This document shows, one piece after another, positions 27,729 to 35,516 of a DNA stretch of 41,089 nucleotides. The notes under the pieces are model-generated. The model did not search any database, was not told the origin of the DNA, and was given only the letters and a program-made list of their open reading frames with translations. Position 1 is the stretch's first letter, and every line of letters starts with the position of its first letter. The stretch comes from JALZAH01 sp051000755 (GTDB lineage: Bacteria > Actinomycetota > Acidimicrobiia > Acidimicrobiales > Palsa-688), in assembly GCA_051000755.1 (NCBI GenBank), contig JBPCNZ010000024.1, positions 1 to 41,089 of the forward strand. The letters are read 5' to 3'. The translations under genes and the position numbers were made by a program.

Positions 27729-28699
27729 CGATCAGCACCGGCGGCATCGCCGGCGACTCCATCACCGCCGCACTGGCCGACGATCCCCTCCCCGAAGGTG
27801 GGCCGGCCCGGCTCATCGAGGGGCGCAGCCCGTGGCGCCTGGCATGGGAGCGCCTGCGCAGTGACCGGGCCGCCATGGCCTCCCTGGCGGTCATCGTGGT
27901 GCTCATCCTGGTCGCCATCTTCGCCCCCATCTTCGCCACCATCACCGGCCACGGGGTCAGCGCCCAGTACCGGAGCACGGGTCTCACCCCCGACGGGCTG
28001 CCTCGTGCGCCCACCGGGTCGTTCGTCTTCGGTTCCGACGACCAGGGTCGCGACATCCTGGTCCGGGTCGCCTACGGGACGCGGATCTCCCTCCTGGTCG
28101 GCGTGGTGGCCACCGCCCTGGAGGTGGTCATCGGCGTCATCCTCGGCCTGGCCGCCGGCTACTTCCGCGGTGTGGTCGACACCGTCATCGGTTTCGTGAT
28201 CGACCTGGTGCTGTCCATCCCGTTCCTCCTCTTCGCCATCTCCCTGGTGTCGATCACCCGCCCCGGACTCGGCATCGTCATCATCGTGATCTCCTTCTTC
28301 GGCTGGGCGGCCATCGCCCGGGTGGTGCGGGGGCAGGTGCTCACCGTCCGGGAGAAGGAGTACATCGAGGCGGCCCGATCGCTCGGGGCCAGCCCCTGGC
28401 GGATCATGGGGATCGACATCCTCCCCAACATCGTGGCCCCGATCATCGTCTACGCCACCCTGCTCATACCCATCTCCATCGTGCTCGAGGCGACGCTGTC
28501 GTTCCTCGGGGTGGGCGTCCCACCGCCCACCGCCGACTGGGGCCAGATGATCTCCGAGGCCCAGACCGTGTACCAGCAGGCCTGGTGGTTCCTGGTCTTC
28601 CCCAGCCTGGCCCTGCTGGTCACCACCGTCGCCTTCAACATCTTCGGTGACGGCATCCGCGACGCCCTGGATCCACGCACCGATCAGCTCTTCCGCTAG
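27725..28699 (+). CDS. oppC: peptide ABC transporter permease (OppC/DppC type)
   Basis: Inner-membrane channel subunit, 324 residues. After a 45-residue cytoplasmic N-terminus (SPWRLAWERLRSDRAAMAS, the OppC_N motif) come six hydrophobic helices. The GSDDQGRDILVRVAYGTRISL segment and the EAA coupling loop (EYIEAARSLGASPWRIMGIDILPN) are hallmark OppC sequences, as is LSFLGVGVPPPTADWGQM near the end. The ATG start overlaps the oppF stop. oppB follows after seven bases. In most operons the order is B-C-D-F; here it is D-F-C-B. Confidence 0.95.
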   Translation: MTISTGGIAGDSITAALADDPLPEGGPARLIEGRSPWRLAWERLRSDRAAMASLAVIVVLILVAIFAPIFATITGHGVSAQYRSTGLTPDGLPRAPTGSFVFGSDDQGRDILVRVAYGTRISLLVGVVATALEVVIGVILGLAAGYFRGVVDTVIGFVIDLVLSIPFLLFAISLVSITRPGLGIVIIVISFFGWAAIARVVRGQVLTVREKEYIEAARSLGASPWRIMGIDILPNIVAPIIVYATLLIPISIVLEATLSFLGVGVPPPTADWGQMISEAQTVYQQAWWFLVFPSLALLVTTVAFNIFGDGIRDALDPRTDQLFR

Positions 28700-28706
28700 G
28701 AGTACC

Positions 28707-29672
28707 GTGGCCCGCTTCCTCCTCCGTCGAATCATCCGGGGTGTCCTCGTGATGTTCGTGGTGACCATCGTGGTCTTCGGCATCTTCTTCGTCGGTCCCG
28801 GACCTTCCAACGTGGCCCACGTGCTGGCCGGCCGCCAGGCCACGCCCAAGACCATCGCCCTGGTCAGCCACCGGCTGCTCCTCGACCGTCCCATCATCGT
28901 GCAATACGGCCACTTCCTCAACGGCCTGATCCACGGCAACCTGGGCTACTCCTACTACCACGGCCAGCCGGTCACCTCCGTGCTCAAGGCCGCCTACCCG
29001 GTCACCTTGTCCCTCGCCCTCGGGGCCGCCGTCCTCTGGCTGATCCTGGGCGTGCTCTCCGGGGTGCTGTCGGCCGTCAGGACCCGCTCGGTGGCGGACC
29101 GGGTGACGACCGTCGTGGCCCTCATCTTCTATTCGATGCCCCCGTTCGTGCTCGGCCTGCTGCTCCTGTACTTCGTCTACTACAAGCTCACCCTGGCCGG
29201 CGTCCACATCTTCCCCGGGTCGGGCTACACCTACTTCACGGCCAATCCCCTGCACTGGTTCGAGGGCCTCATCCTGCCCTGGCTCACCCTGGCCCTCGTC
29301 TCGGCCGCGGCCTACACCCGGCTGACCCGGGGATCGATGCTCGACGTGCTCAGCGAGGACTACATCCGCACGGCCCGGTCCAAGGGTCTCTCCGAACGGC
29401 GGGTCGTCTTCCGCCACGGCCTGCGCGCCGCCCTCACACCGATCGTCAGCCAGTTCGGCATCGACCTGGGCGTGCTCATCGGCGGCGCCGTGGTCACCGA
29501 GACGGTGTTCGGCATGCCCGGCCTGGGCTTCACCGCCGTCCAGTCCATCCAGCAACAGGATCTGCCGATCATCATCGGCGTGGTCATCCTGGCGTCCGCC
29601 GCGGTCGTCGTGGCCAACATCGTGGTAGACGCCATGTACGCGGTGGTCGACCCCCGGGTCCGCCTCCGCTAG
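28707..29672 (+). CDS. oppB: peptide ABC transporter permease (OppB/DppB type)
   Basis: Second channel subunit, 321 residues, six predicted transmembrane helices. The N-terminus FLLRRIIRGVLVMFVVTIVVFGIF is the usual OppB first helix; LLLDRPIIVQYGHFLNGLIHGNLGYS is the conserved periplasmic segment; the EAA loop reads DYIRTARSKGLSERRVVFRHGLRAAL; the end VVDAMYAVVDPRVRLR is typical. GTG 28707 has AGGAG four bases upstream. Its TAG shares one base with the GTG of the second substrate-binding protein. Confidence 0.95.
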   Translation: MARFLLRRIIRGVLVMFVVTIVVFGIFFVGPGPSNVAHVLAGRQATPKTIALVSHRLLLDRPIIVQYGHFLNGLIHGNLGYSYYHGQPVTSVLKAAYPVTLSLALGAAVLWLILGVLSGVLSAVRTRSVADRVTTVVALIFYSMPPFVLGLLLLYFVYYKLTLAGVHIFPGSGYTYFTANPLHWFEGLILPWLTLALVSAAAYTRLTRGSMLDVLSEDYIRTARSKGLSERRVVFRHGLRAALTPIVSQFGIDLGVLIGGAVVTETVFGMPGLGFTAVQSIQQQDLPIIIGVVILASAAVVVANIVVDAMYAVVDPRVRLR

Positions 29673-31375
29673 TGCGGACGCTGGTCGCCGTCACCGTCGC
29701 CGCCGTGGTCCTGGCCGGATGCGGAAGCTCGGGGTCGGGGAACGCCAGACGATCGACGCCGACCACCGCTCCCCAGGTGGCCGCCAGCGTCCGCTACGAC
29801 CAGAACGCGGCGCTGACCATGGCCATCGGGTCCGACCCGGGCCAGTGGAACTGCGACGTCGCCGGGGTGGACCGCAGCGACTGCCTGGCCGTGGTGGACC
29901 GGATCTGGCCGTCGGTGTTCCGCCTCGATGGCAACGGGCAACCGCAACTGGACCGCACCTTCGTGGAGTCTGCCACCCAGACCTCGCAGAGCCCGCAGAC
30001 GATCGTGTACAAGCTCAACCCCAAGGCGGCCTGGTCCGACGGCACGCCGATCACGGCCAACGACTTCGTCTACAACTGGCAGTCCCAGAGCGGCTCGCCG
30101 GCCTACCTCGACGTCGGCGGGCTCGCCTTCAGCCCGGCCCAGCAGGCGGGCTATGCAGACATCGCCAGCGTCACCGGGTCGCCCACCGATCCCACCACCG
30201 TCACCGTGGTGTTCGCCCATCCCTTCCCTGACTGGCAGAGCCTCTTCGGGTCCGGGGACCCGTTGGTTCCGGCCCAGGTGGCCCAGAGGGTCGGCTACGA
30301 CGCCGGGTTCACCGACCCTGTCGCCGACGTGATCTCGGCCGGCCCCTACCAGGTGCAGAGCTACACCAGCGGCCAAGCCATCACCCTGGTGCGCAACCCC
30401 CGGTACTGGGGCCTGGCCGCCAACCTGGCGTCGGTCACCTTCCGCTTCGTGAGCACGCCCGCCCAGCTCCCGCCCGGGCTCAAGAGCGGTGAGATCGGGG
30501 CGGCGACGCTGACCCCCACCCCCGGGTCGGCTCCACCTGCGGATGTGTACTCGGCGGTCAAGGGGCTCAAAGGCGTGACCGTCGACGCCAGGCCCTCCAC
30601 CACCTTCGAGCAGCTGGACCTCAACCAGGCCACCCCCGCCCTGGCCGATCCCGTCCTGCGCCACGCCATCATGTTGGCCGTGCCCCGCTCCGCCATGGTG
30701 AAGCGGGCCACAGGAGCCACCGACGCCTCGATCGGGCTGCTCGACAACCGCTACTTCGTCCCCGGCGCCAGCGGGTACAAGGACAACAGCGGTGGTGCCT
30801 ACGACTCGGTGGACCTGACCCAGGCCCGCCAGATCCTGACCATGGCCGGTTACGCCTCGGTGGCCGGTTCGGCCCTGACCAAGGACGGCCGGCCCGTGAC
30901 CCTGCGGATCACCTCCATGGCCGATGTCGCCGATCTCCAGGCCGAGGAGCAGATCGTCATCGCCGCCCTGGACCAGCTGGGGATCACCGTCACCGAGGCC
31001 GACAGCCCGGACCTGGGGGTGACCCTCACCCAGGGCGGTTTCGACCTGGCCATCGACACCGGCCGCGCCGGCCCGTTCCTCAGCCAGAACGGCGCCACCT
31101 ACCAGACCGGGGGAGCGTCCAACGTGGACCACGCCACCGACCCCGGCGTCGACACCCTGGTAGGCCAGGTCGATACCACCTTCGACCCGGCCCGACGCCA
31201 GGCCGCCGCCAACGAGGTCGACCGGGCCCTGTGGGCCGACTATCGGAGCCTGCCGCTGTTTCAGCTCCCGGCCATCCTGGCCAGCCAGAGCAAGTACCTC
31301 AACGTCCGGGCGTCGGCCGGCGATGAGGGCCCCACGCCCGACCTGGACCAGTGGGGGGTCGCGGTCAGCTCGTAG
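29672..31375 (+). CDS. second ABC substrate-binding lipoprotein (SBP_bac_5 type)
   Basis: Receptor of 567 residues with its own lipoprotein signal (MRTLVAVTVAAVVLAGC, Cys17) and Ser/Gly/Pro linker. The fold markers WPSVFRLDGNGQPQLD, VYKLNPKAAWSDGTPITANDFVYNW, ISAGPYQV and LVRNPRYWG place it in the same cluster C family as the first receptor of the operon. The two are clearly divergent in sequence and in linker. GTG 29672 overlaps the oppB stop by one base, so it is the last cistron. Either it extends the ligand range of the importer or it replaces the first receptor under other conditions; sequence does not decide. Confidence 0.93.
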   Translation: MRTLVAVTVAAVVLAGCGSSGSGNARRSTPTTAPQVAASVRYDQNAALTMAIGSDPGQWNCDVAGVDRSDCLAVVDRIWPSVFRLDGNGQPQLDRTFVESATQTSQSPQTIVYKLNPKAAWSDGTPITANDFVYNWQSQSGSPAYLDVGGLAFSPAQQAGYADIASVTGSPTDPTTVTVVFAHPFPDWQSLFGSGDPLVPAQVAQRVGYDAGFTDPVADVISAGPYQVQSYTSGQAITLVRNPRYWGLAANLASVTFRFVSTPAQLPPGLKSGEIGAATLTPTPGSAPPADVYSAVKGLKGVTVDARPSTTFEQLDLNQATPALADPVLRHAIMLAVPRSAMVKRATGATDASIGLLDNRYFVPGASGYKDNSGGAYDSVDLTQARQILTMAGYASVAGSALTKDGRPVTLRITSMADVADLQAEEQIVIAALDQLGITVTEADSPDLGVTLTQGGFDLAIDTGRAGPFLSQNGATYQTGGASNVDHATDPGVDTLVGQVDTTFDPARRQAAANEVDRALWADYRSLPLFQLPAILASQSKYLNVRASAGDEGPTPDLDQWGVAVSS

Positions 31376-31412
31376 CCGATCGGCTTCCCTGCCCTCGGTA
31401 GGCTCGCCGGCC

Positions 31413-32321
31413 ATGGCCGCCGTCCCCTCGCCCCTCTTCGACCCCGACATGTGGCGGGAGGTAGAGGGTTTCGACCTGGCTGACATCACCTACCACCGTG
31501 CCGTGGACCACGGCACGGTACGGGTGGCGTTCGATCGCCCCGAGGTGCGCAACGCCTTCCGGCCCGGCACCGTCGACGAGCTGTACCGGGTCCTCGACCA
31601 CGCCCGCCAGAGCCCCGACGTGGGTTGCGTGCTGCTGACCGGCAACGGGCCGTCGCCGGTGGACGGAGGTTGGGCGTTCTGCTCCGGGGGCGATCAGCGC
31701 ATCCGGGGCCGGGACGGCTACCGGTACGCATCCGGTGACGACGTGACCACCGTGGACCCGGCCCGCACCGGCCGGCTCCACATCCTCGAGGTCCAGCGAC
31801 TCATCCGGTTCATGCCCAAGGTGGTCATCGCCGTCGTCCCTGGATGGGCGGCAGGGGGTGGCCACAGCCTCCACGTCATCTGTGACCTGACCCTGGCCAG
31901 CCGCGAGCACGGCCGGTTCAAGCAGACCGACGCCGACGTGGCCAGCTTCGACGGGGGCTTCGGATCGGCCTACCTGGCCCGCCAGGTCGGCCAGAAGCGG
32001 GCCAGGGAGATCTTCTTCCTGGGCCGGACCTACACCGCCGACGATGCCGAGTCCTGGGGTGCCATCAACGCGTCGGTACCCCACCACGACCTCGAAAGGG
32101 TCGCTCTGGAATGGGCGGCCGACATCAACGCCAAGAGCCCCACCTCGCAGCGCATGCTCAAATACGCCTTCAACCTCATCGACGACGGGCTGGTCGGCCA
32201 GCAGCTCTTCGCCGGCGAGGCCACCCGTCTGGCGTATGCCACCGACGAAGCGGCCGAAGGCAGGGACGCCTTCTTGGAGAAGCGGCCACCGGACTGGTCA
32301 GGGCACCCCTGGCACTACTGA
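31413..32321 (+). CDS. menB: 1,4-dihydroxy-2-naphthoyl-CoA synthase
   Basis: Crotonase-fold enzyme closing the naphthoquinone ring of menaquinone from o-succinylbenzoyl-CoA. The 302-residue product carries MenB-specific motifs: AFCSGGDQRIRGRDGY (oxyanion and CoA site), PGWAAGGGHSLHVICDLT, TDADVASFDGGFGSAYLARQVGQKRAREIFFLGR, and the C-terminal FLEKRPPDWSGHPWHY that reaches the neighbouring subunit. Other enoyl-CoA hydratases lack these. ATG 31413 is chosen; TAGGCT at 31399-31404 lies eight bases upstream, so a leaderless or short-leader mRNA is possible. No other men gene is in the window. It implies a menaquinone-based respiratory chain. Confidence 0.96.
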   Translation: MAAVPSPLFDPDMWREVEGFDLADITYHRAVDHGTVRVAFDRPEVRNAFRPGTVDELYRVLDHARQSPDVGCVLLTGNGPSPVDGGWAFCSGGDQRIRGRDGYRYASGDDVTTVDPARTGRLHILEVQRLIRFMPKVVIAVVPGWAAGGGHSLHVICDLTLASREHGRFKQTDADVASFDGGFGSAYLARQVGQKRAREIFFLGRTYTADDAESWGAINASVPHHDLERVALEWAADINAKSPTSQRMLKYAFNLIDDGLVGQQLFAGEATRLAYATDEAAEGRDAFLEKRPPDWSGHPWHY

Positions 32322-32324
32322 CGC

Positions 32325-32361
32325 TAGTCTCCGGGCTCATTCTCAGCCCCTGGGGGAGCCC
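32325..32361 (+). promoter_or_regulatory. amtB -10 box and Shine-Dalgarno-masking hairpin
   Basis: TAGTCT (32325-32330) is a plausible -10 box. GGGCTC (32333-32338) can pair with GAGCCC (32356-32361), which overlaps the end of the GGGGGAG Shine-Dalgarno (32352-32358) of amtB. If transcription begins near 32337 only part of the left arm would be in the mRNA, so the hairpin matters only for upstream read-through. Confidence 0.3.
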
Positions 32362-32363
32362 TT

Positions 32364-33671
32364 TTGCACTACGACTCCGGTGACACCGCTTGGGTGCTGA
32401 CCGCCAGCGCCGCAGTCCTGTTCATGACCCCCGGTCTGGCGTTCTTCTACGCCGGGATGGTGCGGCGAAAGAACGTGCTGGCCATGCTGATGCAGAACTA
32501 CGTCACCATGGCCATCGTCGGGCTGATCTGGGTGTGGGGCACCTACAGCCTGGCGTTCGGCCCGGACTGGGGCGGCGCGGGCCTGCTCGGCACCCTCCAC
32601 TTCGCCGGTCTCGGTCACCTCCACCAGGCCGTCCCCGGCTTCTCCGGCCGCTCGGCCATGACCATCCCCCCCGTCGTGTTCGCCACCTTCCAGATGATGT
32701 TCGCCATCATCACCGCAGCCCTGCTGTCGGGATCGGTGGCGGAACGGATGAAGTTCTCGGCATGGATGGTCTTCATCGCCATCTGGTCCATCGTCGTCTA
32801 CGCCCCGATCGCCCACTGGGTCTTCTCGCCCAACGGGTGGCTGGCCCTGCGGGGCACCGAGGACTTTGCCGGGGGAACGGTGGTGGAGGCCACCTCGGGT
32901 ATGAGCGGAGCGGCCCTGGCTCTGGTGCTCGGCCGGCGGGCCGGGTGGCCCCGCCAGATGGTGCGGCCCCACAACGTCCCCTTCACCGTGCTCGGGGCGG
33001 GGATCCTGTGGTTCGGCTGGTTCAGCTTCAACGCCGGTTCTGCCCTGCGGGCCGGCAACGCCGGTCAGGCGTTCATCAACACCAACACGGCCACGGCTGC
33101 CGCCCTGCTCACCTGGCTGGCGGTCGAGAAGATCCGCTCCGGCAAGCCCACCACCCTCGGGGCCGCCACCGGGGCGATTGCCGGTGCCGTGGCCATCACC
33201 CCGGCGTGCGGGTTCGTCAACACCCTCGGCGCCACCGTCATCGGGGCGGTTGCCGGCGTCCTCTGCGCTCTGGCCGTCAACGCCAAGCACTGGTTTCGCC
33301 TCGACGACTCACTCGACGTCCTCGCCGTGCACTTCGTCGCCGGGGCGACGGGCATGATCCTGCTCGGGTTGTTCGGGACGGCCACCGTGCTCGGGCGCAA
33401 CGGCCTGTTCTACGGCGGCGGGCCCGGCCTGCTCGGGGGCCAGGCCCTGGCTGTGGTCACCGTCTCCGCCTACGCCTTCGTCGGCACCGCTCTCGTCGCC
33501 CTGGCCATCAAGGCGGTCATGGGTCTGCGGGTCAGTGAGGACGACGAGCTGGCCGGCCTCGATCTGTCCCAGCACGAGGAGACCGCCTACGACTTCGACG
33601 GAGCCGGTGGGGCGCTGCGATCCACCCCGGCCGGACACGCGGCCGCTACCCGGAAGGAAGCCAAACCATGA
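32364..33671 (+). CDS. amt: ammonium transporter (Amt/Mep family) with Glu at the first twin-His site
   Basis: Trimeric ammonium channel of the cytoplasmic membrane, 435 residues, eleven hydrophobic helices. Family motifs: AFFYAGMVRRKNVLAM, FQMMFAIITAALLSGSVAERMKF, WFGWFSFNAGSAL, ACGFVNTLGA. In the pore the usual DFAGGTVVH is DFAGGTVVE: Glu175 replaces the first twin histidine (E. coli His168), while the second is kept (His323 in LAVHFVAG). The same exchange is known in fungal Mep1/Mep3-type transporters and alters selectivity. TTG 32364 follows GGGGGAG. The tail after helix 11 is acidic. The stop overlaps glnK as ATGA. I am sure of the family and confident of the Glu codon (GAG). Confidence 0.96.
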   Translation: MHYDSGDTAWVLTASAAVLFMTPGLAFFYAGMVRRKNVLAMLMQNYVTMAIVGLIWVWGTYSLAFGPDWGGAGLLGTLHFAGLGHLHQAVPGFSGRSAMTIPPVVFATFQMMFAIITAALLSGSVAERMKFSAWMVFIAIWSIVVYAPIAHWVFSPNGWLALRGTEDFAGGTVVEATSGMSGAALALVLGRRAGWPRQMVRPHNVPFTVLGAGILWFGWFSFNAGSALRAGNAGQAFINTNTATAAALLTWLAVEKIRSGKPTTLGAATGAIAGAVAITPACGFVNTLGATVIGAVAGVLCALAVNAKHWFRLDDSLDVLAVHFVAGATGMILLGLFGTATVLGRNGLFYGGGPGLLGGQALAVVTVSAYAFVGTALVALAIKAVMGLRVSEDDELAGLDLSQHEETAYDFDGAGGALRSTPAGHAAATRKEAKP

Positions 33672-34006
33672 AGCTGGTCACCGCCGTCATCAAGCCGTTT
33701 CGCCTCGAGGAGGTCAAAGACGCCCTCCGCGGAGCCGGCGTGGCCGGCCTCACGGTCAGCGAGGTACAGGGGAGCGGCCGCCAGCAGGGCCACACCGAGG
33801 TGTACCGGGGCGCCGAGTACACCGTCGACTTCGTGCCCAAGATCCAGGTCGACCTGGTGTGCCAGGACGGCGATGTGTACCACATCGTCGAGGTCATCGA
33901 GCAGGCGGCCAAGACCGGCAAGATCGGCGACGGGAAGATCTGGGTGGTCGCCGTCGAGGAGATGGTCCGGATCAGGACTGGCGAGCGGGGCGGCGAAGCT
34001 CTGTAG
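33668..34006 (+). CDS. glnK: nitrogen regulatory protein P-II (GlnK)
   Basis: Trimeric PII signal protein of 112 residues that blocks the Amt pore when nitrogen is plentiful. Motifs: MKLVTAVIKPF, T-loop GRQQGHTEVYRGAEYTVDF with the modification-site Tyr51 (uridylylated in enterobacteria, adenylylated in actinobacteria), B-loop KTGKIGDGKIWV and C-terminal RIRTGERG. Most family members have Lys at position 40 (GRQKG); here it is Gln. ATG 33668 overlaps the amt stop. glnD, often third in actinobacterial operons, is missing; the operon ends here in GC-rich hairpins. Confidence 0.97.
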   Translation: MKLVTAVIKPFRLEEVKDALRGAGVAGLTVSEVQGSGRQQGHTEVYRGAEYTVDFVPKIQVDLVCQDGDVYHIVEVIEQAAKTGKIGDGKIWVVAVEEMVRIRTGERGGEAL

Positions 34007-34036
34007 GGGTTGCCTGGTGGAGCCCCGGCCCGGCTT

Positions 34037-34080
34037 GCCCGGCGCCGGGCGGCCCGCGCCCGATGCCGGCCCCAGGCCGG
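34037..34080 (+). terminator. GC-rich hairpins after glnK
   Basis: GCCCGGCGCCGGGC (34037-34050) is a perfect 14-bp palindrome, and CCGGCC-CCA-GGCCGG (34066-34080) is a perfect 6-bp stem. No U-tract is present; high-GC actinobacterial terminators often lack one. Probable end of the amt-glnK transcript. Confidence 0.4.
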
Positions 34081-34150
34081 TTCAGGCCGGCGCTCGTCTT
34101 GCGGGCTGGCGAGGATCGGCCGCTGAGCCGGATGCAGGCCGGAGAGTTGG

Positions 34151-34156
34151 TATGAT
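34151..34156 (+). promoter_or_regulatory. -10 box of the tRNA-Leu gene
   Basis: TATGAT is close to consensus and predicts a start near 34163, 27 bases before the mature tRNA. No clear -35 is seen at 16-19 bp. Confidence 0.45.
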
Positions 34157-34189
34157 CGCCGACCTTGCCGGGTTGGATTCGGCAGCCAC

Positions 34190-34273
34190 GTCGGAGTGGC
34201 GGAATAGGCAGACGCGCTAGCTTGAGGGGCTAGTGTCCGCAAGGACGTGGGGGTTCAAGTCCCCCCTCCGACA
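34190..34273 (+). tRNA. tRNA-Leu(GAG)
   Basis: Acceptor GTCGGAG (34190-34196) pairs with CTCCGAC (34266-34272), with discriminator A 34273. The anticodon stem CTAGC/GCTAG encloses TTGAGGG with anticodon GAG at 34224-34226, reading CUC and CUU. The long variable arm (GTCC-GCAA-GGAC) and the T arm (GGGGG-TTCAAGT-CCCCC) make it a class II tRNA. CCA is not encoded. Confidence 0.96.
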
Positions 34274-34288
34274 CCCTGAGCGACCGGC

Positions 34289-34308
34289 CCAGGTCCGCTT
34301 TGACCTGG
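34289..34308 (+). terminator. stem-loop terminator after tRNA-Leu
   Basis: CCAGGTC (34289-34295) pairs with GACCTGG (34302-34308) around a 6-base loop, 15 bases after the tRNA end, followed by a pyrimidine stretch TCCTCCTC. Confidence 0.5.
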
Positions 34309-34412
34309 TCCTCCTCGCGGTCGGCGTAGACGGCAGCCCGCTCAGACGGTGTGGGCGAGCTGAGGACTGATCGGCCTTACGTAGCGACCGCCGCGTCACG
34401 GCCGTGGGATGT

Positions 34413-34811
34413 CTAGAAGGCGTCGCCGGTCCGCCAGGGCATCTCCTGCAGCGTAAGGGTGTTGCCGTCGGGGTCGCTGAGCGAGGCGTACTTGACGCCT
34501 CCTCCGACGTCCTCCACCAAGCCGACGTCGACGCCGCGTCCTAGGAGCTCGGCGCGCGCCTCCTCGATATCGGCGACAACGAGGTGAAGGGCCTTGACCG
34601 CCCCGGGGGTGGTGTCATCGTAGGCCGGCAGCCCGGTGCCCATGCCGATCGAGCACGCCGATCCAGGCGGCGTCAGCTGCACGACCCGTACGCCTTGTGC
34701 CGGTCGCACGTCGACGTCCTCCACGAAGCCGATAGCCTCGGTGTAGAAAGCCTTGGCGCGGTCAACGTCCCTGACCGGGATCGGCACCAGCTCGAGCTTC
34801 ATCTCTATCAA
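34413..34811 (-). CDS. VOC (glyoxalase/bleomycin-resistance) family protein
   Basis: Small vicinal-oxygen-chelate fold protein of 132 residues; function unknown (dioxygenase, isomerase or antibiotic-binding members exist). Two beta-alpha-beta-beta-beta modules are visible: PIPVRDVDRAKAFYTEAIGF...VVQLTPPGSACSIGMG, and KALHLVVADIEEARAELLGRGV...ASLSDPDGNTLTLQE. His in KALHLV and the final Glu fit metal ligands of the second module; the first module has Glu rather than His at the first position (LELVPI). TTG 34811 has AGGAGG four bases upstream; ATG 34802, three codons in, is the alternative. It stands alone, convergent with the tRNA gene. Confidence 0.88.
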   Translation of the reverse strand: MIEMKLELVPIPVRDVDRAKAFYTEAIGFVEDVDVRPAQGVRVVQLTPPGSACSIGMGTGLPAYDDTTPGAVKALHLVVADIEEARAELLGRGVDVGLVEDVGGGVKYASLSDPDGNTLTLQEMPWRTGDAF

Positions 34812-35516
34812 CGGGCCTCCTCTACCACGCGGCTGAGCGCCGCGACTGCAAGGTTCGACGGTCCGAAGGCGCAGAACTCATCGTTCCGCAGCACCATCGG
34901 GGCGCGATGACGGCAATCTAGCCCCGAACCGAATGGCTACGGCCCACGCGGGTGGCATCAGGTGATGACCAACTCTCCAACGATCCTGGTGACGTCCATA
35001 CCAGCGCCGAGGCCACGGTGATGAAGAAGAGTCGGATGCTAACGCCCGTACCCCTCGACGTCAGCTCTGGATGTCTTCCTCATGCGGGCAACATCTTCTG
35101 GATCATGGCCCTACGGGTGCGGGCGCCGTTTCCTACGCGGTCCTGCTAGACACGGCCAGTGTCATGGTCGGGTGTTGAGGCGTCCCTCCCGCCGGGATGT
35201 CTCCACCCGGCTGTGGCACGAGGGGTAACGTCCTGCCCGTTGCGGGAAACGGCGGTGGCGAGACGACAGCGACCTGGTGGTCCGTGGTGGATCCGGGCTC
35301 AGCCCGTCCTGTCGTGGGTCCTTGCCGGCTTCGGTCCCGAGGTACCGTTCCGGCCTCCGCCGGTGGATGCGGCGCCGGGAGCGTGCAGCTGAGGTGTGTG
35401 ACGGGCGGATCAGCCCGGCCTCGGTGACTTCCAGGCCAGGTAGCGACCGGACCGTGGCCGGGTCCGGCAAGGGGTTCAGTGAGGGTCGGGTCGATGGGAT
35501 CGGGTCGTGACATGGC
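34812..35516. other. 705-bp region without a recognisable gene; right half highly structured
   Basis: No reading frame on either strand shows protein family character or a good start. From about 35150 the DNA is full of inverted repeats: GACAC/GTGTC (35150-35164), GCCGGG/CCCGGC (35191-35211), ACGACAG/CTGTCGT (35263-35269/35309-35315) enclosing GACC/GGTC (35271-35282) and CGGGC/GCCCG (35294-35306), and GGGC/GCCC pairs further on. The nested ACGACAG domain with two internal hairpins looks like a three-way-junction RNA. The segment CCGTTGCGGGAAACGG (35238-35253) recalls bacterial group II intron domain I, but no reverse-transcriptase gene or domain V is seen. Possible structured RNA, or the 5' remnant of an intron. 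Confidence 0.3.

Noticed and set aside
35133..35513. Minus-strand 126-residue frame in the structured region
   Set aside because: Pro/Arg-rich with no motif, no Shine-Dalgarno and overlapping open frames in other phases; explained by base composition.
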